6,180 bases of DNA from Nitrosopumilales archaeon CG15_BIG_FIL_POST_REV_8_21_14_020_37_12 (GTDB taxonomy: Archaea > Thermoproteota > Nitrososphaeria > Nitrososphaerales > Nitrosopumilaceae): the NCBI GenBank assembly GCA_002781805.1, contig PFFZ01000106.1:2483-8662 (forward strand), written 5' to 3'. Of the stretch, positions 1 through 5,360 are shown piece by piece. The first letter of the stretch is position 1; each line of letters opens with the position of its first letter. Under the pieces are notes generated by a model. The model searched no databases, was not told the DNA's origin, and saw only the letters and a list, made by a program, of their open reading frames with translations. Both the position numbers and the translations under genes were made by a program.

Positions 1-911
1 TATGTTCTGTCATGCACATCTCCTGCAGCAAAAACACCTTCTATGTTTGTATGTGTTTTATTTTTTAACACAATATACCCATCTTCGTCCAAATCAATCT
101 GGTTCATGAATAGCTTTGTGTTTGGTTCATGACCAATTGCGACAAAGAGCCCTCCTGCCTCCAGAGTTTTTTCTTCACCTGTTTTTAGATTTTTTATAAC
201 TGCTTGACGCATTTTTTGGTCACCTTTAATGTCGGTGACCTCTGAATCCCAATGAAATTTGATTTTATTGTTATTTAGTGCCCTTTCCTGCATTATTTTG
301 CTTGCACGCAATTCGTCTCTTCTGTGAACTAGATGAACAGTTGAAGCAAATTTTGTCAGAAATGTTGCCTCTTCGATTGCAGAATCACCTCCTCCCACAA
401 CAACTAACTCTTGATTTCTAAAAAATGGTCCATCACAAGTAGCACAATATGAAACGCCCTTGCCTCCAAATGTTTTCTCTCCTTCCAATCCTAACTTTCT
501 TGGGTTTGCACCAGTTGCAATGATGACTGCCTTTCCTTCGTATTCCTCTGAGGCCGTTAATACTTTGAATGGCTTGTGTCTAAAATCTACATTCACAACT
601 TCATCATCTATGATCGTTGTTCCCATTCGCTGAGTCTGTTTTCTCATTTCTATCATTAGATCTGGCCCCATAATCCCATTTTCAAACCCTGGATAGTTTT
701 CAACTTCAGTTGTGTTGACCAATTGCCCTCCTGGTAATATTCCAGACAAGATCAAAGTGTCATATCCAGCTCTTGAGCAATAAATCCCTGCAGTGTAGCC
801 TGAAGGGCCTGCACCTATAATCACAACATCAAATTTTGTCTTTTTTTTCTCCGGTGCCTTTGGAGCGTCTTTGTTTTCTAGAACTGTTGCTCCTCCGTCT
901 GCTGCCATCAT
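1..911 (-). CDS. trxB: Thioredoxin reductase (NADPH), C-terminus cut by window edge
   Basis: This is a low-molecular-weight flavoprotein thioredoxin reductase that passes electrons from NADPH through FAD and a redox disulfide to thioredoxin in the cytoplasm. From the start at 911, 303 codons are visible. The FAD-binding GAGPSG motif lies at residues 33-38, the redox-active CATC (C156, C159) at 156-159 followed by DG, and the NADPH-domain GGGDSA at 173-178. HRRDELRAS at 196-204 is the arginine-rich NADP-phosphate-binding type. The late FAD motif GDVHD is at 297-301. Family members are usually about 310-335 residues, so roughly 20-30 residues are missing beyond position 1. The first ~26 residues form a Lys/Glu/Ala-rich extension ahead of the first beta strand. 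Two adjacent ATGs (911 and 908) are possible starts. It lies 27 bp behind the DUF6775-like gene on the same strand. The CATC centre and both nucleotide motifs make the family secure; the physiological partner is not shown here. Confidence 0.95.
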   Translation of the reverse strand, partial: MMAADGGATVLENKDAPKAPEKKKTKFDVVIIGAGPSGYTAGIYCSRAGYDTLILSGILPGGQLVNTTEVENYPGFENGIMGPDLMIEMRKQTQRMGTTIIDDEVVNVDFRHKPFKVLTASEEYEGKAVIIATGANPRKLGLEGEKTFGGKGVSYCATCDGPFFRNQELVVVGGGDSAIEEATFLTKFASTVHLVHRRDELRASKIMQERALNNNKIKFHWDSEVTDIKGDQKMRQAVIKNLKTGEEKTLEAGGLFVAIGHEPNTKLFMNQIDLDEDGYIVLKNKTHTNIEGVFAAGDVHDRT

Positions 912-934
912 GATAGGGCATCTTTTTATTTCAA

Positions 935-942
935 TAATTTAA
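935..942 (-). promoter_or_regulatory. Possible TATA box for trxB
   Basis: On the minus strand the sequence TTAAATTA is centred about 27-28 nt before the trxB ATG at 911. That spacing would give a leaderless or near-leaderless mRNA, as is common in this group. It overlaps the TAA stop codon of the upstream gene. The match to the archaeal TATA consensus is only moderate and the region is AT-rich, so trxB could instead rely on read-through from thi4. Confidence 0.3.
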
Positions 943-1715
943 GTCATTGTCAATTTTTGTAAGATCTCTTGATGTTTTTTGCACAATTTTTTAGATTCCA
1001 TCTGTGAGTATAACAGGTCTTTTTGCCAATGCGCATTAAACAATCTGCATTTTGCATCGTCACAAAATGGCTCTGCGGTTTCATAGTAAAACAACGCTTG
1101 CAGGAGATATCCCTCGATAATTGTAGGTAATCTGGCATCGTGATACTCTAGAAACATTTCTCTGTATTTTTCTTTGAGTGCATCGACATTTACCCCTAAT
1201 CTTGAATTTGTAATGAGATCCACATAGTAATCTCTTGGCTTGGCTGGAGCTTCAATTATGCCTGTGGTGGATATTATTGCTGGGTTTGCACCAATCAGTG
1301 CCCTTCCATGATATCTATAATCATTATAGTCATAAGTACAAGTTAGTTTGTTTGTAAATATTACATGAAAGACATCCTCTCTTGATTCTTCTTTTGGAAT
1401 AATATCTCTCAAGATATTTTGTAATTCAAACCCATCATAATACGTGATATTCTGATTTGTTGATGTATCAGCTGCACTCTTTTTTTCAAATTCGATTTCT
1501 TCTGCGGTTGGAACATGTTTGATGTAAGGTACGCTCAATTTGAATATTCTAGATGACGCGATATGTTTTGCTGTGGCTTCATTGCCGTATGTTAGAATTG
1601 ATTTTCTCTTTTCTGGCGTGATCCCAAATGTTTTTGAAGTAAATTCTACTAGATTATCTAAATTTATCTCTGGAACTGATGGTTCATCATAAAAGATAAT
1701 CCTGTTGACTCTCAA
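939..1715 (-). CDS. Conserved archaeal protein, DUF6775-like (putative metallopeptidase-related), TTG start
   Basis: This 258-residue soluble protein has no signal peptide or membrane segment and no established function. From memory it matches an archaeal family called DUF6775, sometimes labelled a putative metallopeptidase; that label is not verified here. Family-like landmarks are an N-terminal strand ending in FYDEP (7-11), YDGFELQ (93-99), HVIFTNKLTCTYD (117-129), RYHGRA (134-139), STTGIIEAPAKPRDYY (149-164) and the C-terminal block FCDDAKCRLFNAHWQ (217-231). C218 and C223 with C245 and H248 form C-x4-C-x21-C-x2-H, a plausible zinc site. No HExxH motif is present, so protease activity cannot be claimed. 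The start codon is TTG at 1715-1713, immediately preceded by an in-frame TAA. The next in-frame Met is at residue 187, so TTG is the best choice. It lies 24 bp behind thi4 with no promoter or T-tract between, suggesting co-transcription. Confidence 0.8.
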   Translation of the reverse strand: MRVNRIIFYDEPSVPEINLDNLVEFTSKTFGITPEKRKSILTYGNEATAKHIASSRIFKLSVPYIKHVPTAEEIEFEKKSAADTSTNQNITYYDGFELQNILRDIIPKEESREDVFHVIFTNKLTCTYDYNDYRYHGRALIGANPAIISTTGIIEAPAKPRDYYVDLITNSRLGVNVDALKEKYREMFLEYHDARLPTIIEGYLLQALFYYETAEPFCDDAKCRLFNAHWQKDLLYSQMESKKLCKKHQEILQKLTMT

Positions 1716-1739
1716 TTATTTTATCTGTATTGTGTCTGC

Positions 1740-2558
1740 TTATCTTTCTAACTCTTTGATTTTCTCAGCTGCAATCTCAGCTGCTTTCTTTCCAGAGTAT
1801 AGCATTGAGCCAAATGTTGGACCCATTCGTGCAAGTCCATGCGTCTCAGTTACTGACATTCCTGCAGCAATTAGTCCTGGATACACTTCACCTGTTTTTT
1901 CAACAACATGCTCTTCTCCCTCATTGACATACATTGGATTCATTCCCTTCCAATTTACCAATCCTCTGTCTACTAGTCTCTTTACTGCAACAGAATCATG
2001 TCCTGATGCATCAATGATTATTTTTGCTTCAAATGCAACTGGATCAACACATGTGATATTTCTTGGCAATGCTGACACTGGCATCCAATTGACAACAATG
2101 CCTGCAACTCTACCATTTTTTAAAACAAGATCATCGAATTTAGTGAGATTTAGAAATTTGACTCCTGCGTCACATGCACCTGCAATTAATTTTGACACTG
2201 CATGTGGTCCTGGAGTAAGGTACAATCCTTCTCGAACTTTTTTGTATGGTATGCCAAGCTCATCCCAAATTTTTTGCGCTGGCTCTCTTACTGTTACAGG
2301 ATTCATCATGTATCCTCCAAGCCAATATCCGCCTCCTAAGTAGTTATTTTGTTCAATTACCAAAACCTTGAATCCCATATTTGATAATTCTCTACTTGCA
2401 GTTAGTCCTGCAGGCCCTGCACCGATAATGATTACGTCTGATTCGGCCCTATCCATTAGAACTGAGTGAAATTCGTCTGCAATAGCACGAGTAATGTCGA
2501 CCTCTCTGACGTCAGTGAATATTTTTGATGGTTTTTCTGCAACTGTGGCCTTTTGCAT
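1740..2558 (-). CDS. thi4: Thiamine thiazole synthase Thi4, cysteine type
   Basis: Thi4 makes the adenylated carboxythiazole precursor of thiamine from NAD, glycine and a sulfur source in an iron-dependent reaction. The 272-residue protein has the expected layout: a helical N-terminus, the dinucleotide-binding GAGPAG (46-51), an acidic residue ending strand 2 (E69), GGGYWLGG (75-82), a mid-domain CVDP (170-173), GHD (186-188) and the C-terminal RMGPTFGSM (244-252) that contacts substrate. In suicidal Thi4 enzymes such as the yeast protein, the Cys preceding (M/V)DP donates its own sulfur. In the Methanocaldococcus-type catalytic enzyme this position is His and free sulfide is used. Here it is C170, so self-sacrificing chemistry is inferred. 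The start is an ATG with a good TATA box upstream. It is first in the minus-strand run and divergent from the siroheme reductase. The family call is very firm; the sulfur-donor mode is inference from one residue. Confidence 0.95.
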   Translation of the reverse strand: MQKATVAEKPSKIFTDVREVDITRAIADEFHSVLMDRAESDVIIIGAGPAGLTASRELSNMGFKVLVIEQNNYLGGGYWLGGYMMNPVTVREPAQKIWDELGIPYKKVREGLYLTPGPHAVSKLIAGACDAGVKFLNLTKFDDLVLKNGRVAGIVVNWMPVSALPRNITCVDPVAFEAKIIIDASGHDSVAVKRLVDRGLVNWKGMNPMYVNEGEEHVVEKTGEVYPGLIAAGMSVTETHGLARMGPTFGSMLYSGKKAAEIAAEKIKELER

Positions 2559-2601
2559 AGATTTTTTGTTGCCTAGAACCCATTAATACTTTCCCACTTT
2601 T

Positions 2602-2609
2602 TATTTAAA
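2602..2609 (-). promoter_or_regulatory. TATA box for thi4
   Basis: On the minus strand the octamer reads TTTAAATA, an excellent match to the archaeal TATA consensus. It is centred about 47 nt before the thi4 ATG, which predicts transcription starting near 2579-2583 and a leader of about 20-25 nt. A weaker TATTAAT at 2582-2588, centred about 27 nt before the ATG, would give a leaderless transcript instead. I favour the stronger box, but the sequence does not decide between them. Confidence 0.6.
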
Positions 2610-2630
2610 AATTAGGATGTACTAATTTTT
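2607..2630. repeat. Inverted repeat overlapping the thi4 TATA box, possible operator
   Basis: A perfect 9-bp inverted repeat is present: AAAAATTAG at 2607-2615 and CTAATTTTT at 2622-2630, with a 6-bp spacer GATGTA. It covers the position upstream of the thi4 TATA box where TFB binds and overlaps the box by three bases. The symmetry suits a dimeric helix-turn-helix regulator that would block or assist TBP/TFB. The outer parts of the arms are simple A/T runs, so only the TTAG/CTAA core is informative and chance is possible. Confidence 0.4.
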
Positions 2631-2719
2631 TTTCCAATAACATTCCACTTGGGATTTGATGTAGGAAAATTACGTATGCTTTTGAAAACTGACCTCCTAA
2701 AACGTCCATATATCAAAAA

Positions 2720-2727
2720 TTTATATC
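2720..2727 (+). promoter_or_regulatory. TATA box for the reductase-sulfurtransferase operon
   Basis: TTTATATC lies centred about 28 nt before the TTG start at 2752, preceded by an A-rich stretch (CAAAAA at 2714-2719) resembling a TFB recognition element. This spacing places transcription start at or within a base or two of the TTG, so the mRNA would be leaderless. It also supports TTG as the true start. Confidence 0.65.
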
Positions 2728-2751
2728 ACAACTCAAAGCATTTTTCTTATA

Positions 2752-4560
2752 TTGACAGTATCTGATCTTAAACAACCTCATTCCGATTCCGTAAGGCCAA
2801 CAATCAATTGGGCTAGAGTTGAAGAGGCAGTTGACTTTGCAAAAACTGTAAAACTTTATCGTCAGGGCAAGTATGATGACGATAGTTTCCGTAGGTATAG
2901 ACTCCAACATGGTGCATATGGTACACGAATGACAAGTGATTATGCTATGGTCAGGATCAAGCTACCTGCAGGAGAGATTTATCCCCAACAACTTGAAAAA
3001 ATCGCTCAGTTAAGCGAGCAATTTTCTATTGGAAGTGCCCATTTTTCAACCAGGGAAAATATTCAACTACACTGGGTAGTTTTAGAGGACGTCTCAGAAA
3101 TTTTCAGAGGTCTTGCAGAAGTGGGATTGACATCACGCGAAGCATGTGGCAACTCTGTTAGAAATGTAATGTGCAGTCCATTGTCTGGCGTCTGCCCGGG
3201 CGAGGAGTTTGATGCTACTCCATATGCTCTTGCAACTGCAAAATTCTTTTTGAGAAATCCAATGGCTCAGAGCCTTCCAAGAAAATTCAAATTCAATTTC
3301 ACTTGCTGTGAGAAACATGGCATGGTGAGAATGGTGGATGTTGGATTGATTCCTCAAATCAAAGAGATTGATGGCACTGCACAAAAAGGATTCAAAATAT
3401 TTCTGGGCGGTGGTTTGGGAAACCGCTCATTTGTAGGACATCAATTAGAAGAATTTACTCCTGAGGAGGATCTTATCTACACTTCAATTGCTGTACTGAG
3501 GATATTTGATCGATTAGGCGACAGGAAAAATCTTGCACGAAACAGAATGCGTTATTTGGTAAATGATATGGGTTGGGATGCATTCCAAAACCTTGTTTTC
3601 AAAGAAAGGGCCTTGGTCAGAGCAACTCAGTCTGTGGTCACTCAACTAGATGTGGATTTCACTCCTTCTGAAATCAAAAGACCAATACGTGTTACAGATG
3701 AAAGTGGTAATCCAAATCCTGATGGTTATGCAAGATGGCTCAAGACTAATACTGAAAAACAAAAGCAACCTGGTTATCGCTCTGCATTTATTACGCTTGA
3801 AGCAGGTGACATCACCGCAAACCAACTGTCTGCATTGGGTGAGATTGTAAGTGACTATTCATCTGAAGGAAAGGCACGTGTTGGATTCAATCAAAACATC
3901 GCACTGAGATATGTCTCTGAGGATGATTTGCCTCGATTGTACTCAAGATTACTTGAAGTTGGCCTTGCCAAATCTGGTTCTCTTACCATGACTGCTCCAA
4001 TTGGTTGCTCTGGTACCACCTCATGCAACTTGGCCTTGACAAACTCCCATAGACTTGCCAAAGAAATTCAGAGAAAATTCCTTGAGTTGAGACTAGATGA
4101 AGATGATGATCTTCGTGATTCTACAATAAAGATTAGTGGATGTCCAAACTCTTGTGGTCAGCATGGCATTGCAACAATAGGATTCTTTGGAGGCGGAGGA
4201 AGGGTTGGAAAAGAAATGTATCCAAACTACCAGATGCTTCTTGGAGGTCGCTCAGATGGAGAGACCATGCTTGGTTTGACCTGTACTAGAATTCCTGCAA
4301 AAAGAGTAATTCCTGCAATTCTAAAAATCATTGAACTGTTCAAGAAATACAAAAAACCTAATGACACTCTAAAAGAATGGATTCATAGAATTGTAAATGA
4401 AAAGGAAGATTCTGAAATCAAATCCATTCTTGATCTGAGAAAAATTATGGATCAACTCGCGGTTCCACCAACAAAAGAGGACGATCCAGATTTTTACTCT
4501 GATTATGGAAGCGATACCAGTTATCACACAAAGACTGGTAAGGGTGAATGCGCAGCTTGA
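2752..4560 (+). CDS. Ferredoxin-type siroheme sulfite/nitrite reductase, TTG start
   Basis: This 602-residue cytoplasmic enzyme performs a six-electron reduction at a siroheme coupled to a [4Fe-4S] cluster, giving sulfide from sulfite or ammonia from nitrite. It has the two-fold repeated architecture of the family: a first ferrodoxin-like half (about 45-110), a siroheme-binding half (about 115-290), a second ferrodoxin-like half (about 340-405) and the cluster domain (about 410-530). Cluster ligands are C419 and C425 (GCSGTTSC) and C464 and C468 (SGCPNSCGQ). Likely siroheme/substrate contacts, by analogy with E. coli CysI, are R68, R137 (in RNVMC), K178 and K180 (in PRKFK). Y56 and C132 sit where Mycobacterium tuberculosis SirA has a Tyr-Cys crosslink; this and S142 in place of the plant nitrite reductase Asn favour sulfite, without proof. 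The start is TTG, supported by a TATA box 28 nt upstream. The last residues, GKGECAA, place a Cys near the C-terminus. The 3' end overlaps the sulfurtransferase gene by 13 bp. Confidence 0.9.
   Translation: MTVSDLKQPHSDSVRPTINWARVEEAVDFAKTVKLYRQGKYDDDSFRRYRLQHGAYGTRMTSDYAMVRIKLPAGEIYPQQLEKIAQLSEQFSIGSAHFSTRENIQLHWVVLEDVSEIFRGLAEVGLTSREACGNSVRNVMCSPLSGVCPGEEFDATPYALATAKFFLRNPMAQSLPRKFKFNFTCCEKHGMVRMVDVGLIPQIKEIDGTAQKGFKIFLGGGLGNRSFVGHQLEEFTPEEDLIYTSIAVLRIFDRLGDRKNLARNRMRYLVNDMGWDAFQNLVFKERALVRATQSVVTQLDVDFTPSEIKRPIRVTDESGNPNPDGYARWLKTNTEKQKQPGYRSAFITLEAGDITANQLSALGEIVSDYSSEGKARVGFNQNIALRYVSEDDLPRLYSRLLEVGLAKSGSLTMTAPIGCSGTTSCNLALTNSHRLAKEIQRKFLELRLDEDDDLRDSTIKISGCPNSCGQHGIATIGFFGGGGRVGKEMYPNYQMLLGGRSDGETMLGLTCTRIPAKRVIPAILKIIELFKKYKKPNDTLKEWIHRIVNEKEDSEIKSILDLRKIMDQLAVPPTKEDDPDFYSDYGSDTSYHTKTGKGECAA
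4543..4547 (+). promoter_or_regulatory. Shine-Dalgarno-like GGTGA inside the reductase gene
   Basis: GGTGA sits directly before the ATG at 4548 and 9 nt before an in-frame TTG at 4557. The spacing is too short for the ATG but normal for the TTG, whose last two bases overlap the TGA stop of the reductase. The sulfurtransferase may therefore start at TTG 4557, three codons later than annotated, with coupled termination and reinitiation. Confidence 0.4.
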
Positions 4561-5360
4561 GTCAAGAAAAAACCATTAAAACTACAACTGATATCGATTC
4601 ACTGCGTTCAGAAATTCGAGACAAAAGTGTTCGCGTCATAGATGTCAGACGAGAGGAAGACTATAAACAAAATCATATTCCAACAGCAGTAAACCTGCCT
4701 CTGGCAAATCTGTTGTCTGATGATAGCCCAGAGCGCGTTTTGAAAATATTTAATTCGCTGGGAATTGATGATGAGACTCGCGTTGTAGTTTATGATGATA
4801 CCTTTGGCGCTCTTGCATCGCGTGTTGCATGGACACTGGAATATATCGGACATTCTGATGTGTCTTTACTTGAAACTACATACAGCAGGTGGAAGTCACT
4901 TGGATTGGAAAGTGAAACAATTTCTCCTGAAATTCAAAGCAAGCAACATTCTTTGCGTCTAAAACCTGAGATTTTGGCCACATCTGATTATCTGGAACAG
5001 TCAAAAGAAAAAAAAGACGTACTCCTCATAGATAACAGGGAGAGGCTAAACTATCTGGAGCAGCACATTCCGGGTGCAATCAGTCTTCCATACCGAACCC
5101 TTGCAAAAAATGACAAGATTTTACGCCCAAAAGAGGACATGAAACGACTGCTTGATAATCGAGGAATCTCTGGAGATTCTGAAATAATTACGTACTGTGG
5201 CAGTGTCGGAACTCTTTCTGGACTTGCATATTATGCGCTAAAATCAGCTGGATTGCCAAATGTCAAGCTATATGTTCGCTCTTTTAAAGAGTGGAAGAAT
5301 CTGAAAAAGCCACTAGAAAAGCAAGAAGATGCTAATTATTGGGATTTGTCTGCAGAATAA
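4548..5360 (+). CDS. Two-domain rhodanese-family sulfurtransferase (thiosulfate/3-mercaptopyruvate type)
   Basis: Rhodaneses accept sulfur on an active-site Cys as a persulfide and pass it to thiols, cyanide or sulfur-relay proteins. The 270-residue protein has the tandem layout of SseA/TST-type enzymes. Domain 1 (about 12-125) has IDVRREEDY (31-39), HIPTAVNLP (43-51) and a loop VYDDTFGALASR (81-92) with no Cys, so it is structural as usual. Domain 2 (about 140-258) has IDNRERLNYLEQHIPGA (161-177) and the catalytic loop CGSVGTLS (217-224). C217 is the only Cys in the protein. The usual mercaptopyruvate sulfurtransferase loop is CGSGVTA; here the Gly and Val are exchanged, so substrate preference is uncertain. 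No signal peptide is seen. The start is ATG 4548 or, with better ribosome-site spacing, TTG 4557. Overlap with the reductase implies translational coupling and a shared sulfur role. The stop codon directly abuts that of the convergent gene. Confidence 0.88.
   Translation: MRSLSQEKTIKTTTDIDSLRSEIRDKSVRVIDVRREEDYKQNHIPTAVNLPLANLLSDDSPERVLKIFNSLGIDDETRVVVYDDTFGALASRVAWTLEYIGHSDVSLLETTYSRWKSLGLESETISPEIQSKQHSLRLKPEILATSDYLEQSKEKKDVLLIDNRERLNYLEQHIPGAISLPYRTLAKNDKILRPKEDMKRLLDNRGISGDSEIITYCGSVGTLSGLAYYALKSAGLPNVKLYVRSFKEWKNLKKPLEKQEDANYWDLSAE

Larger units (their letters stand above)
2559..2751. other. Divergent intergenic promoter region (thi4 / siroheme reductase)
   Basis: This 193-bp AT-rich spacer separates two divergent transcription units and is the longest non-coding stretch in the window. 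It holds a TATA box for thi4 (2602-2609, minus), one for the reductase (2720-2727, plus) and an inverted repeat next to the thi4 TATA (2607-2630). The middle part (about 2640-2705) contains a palindromic TACGTA at 2671-2676 and nothing else I can name. I see no thiamine-pyrophosphate riboswitch, and the leaders on both sides look too short to hold one. Confidence 0.8.

Noticed and set aside
939..1715. Calling the DUF6775-like protein an active zinc protease
   Set aside because: No HExxH or other catalytic metal-protease motif is present; only a Cys/His site consistent with structural zinc is visible.
1705..2343. A 212-residue open frame on the plus strand opposite thi4
   Set aside because: It lies antisense within the clearly conserved Thi4 coding region, has Ser/Pro/Thr-rich content typical of a shadow frame and no promoter or recognisable motif.
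2559..2640. A TPP riboswitch upstream of thi4
   Set aside because: The predicted leader is about 20-25 nt at most, far too short, and the conserved TPP-aptamer segments (such as CUGAGA) are absent from the region.
2680..2690. TTTTGAAAA palindrome in the divergent promoter as an operator
   Set aside because: The arms are only four A/T bases around one base and do not extend; expected often by chance in DNA this AT-rich.
4548..5360. Frameshift or pseudogene explanation for the unusual rhodanese loop
   Set aside because: Both rhodanese domains read through in one frame with conserved motifs on each side of the loop, so the gene looks intact.
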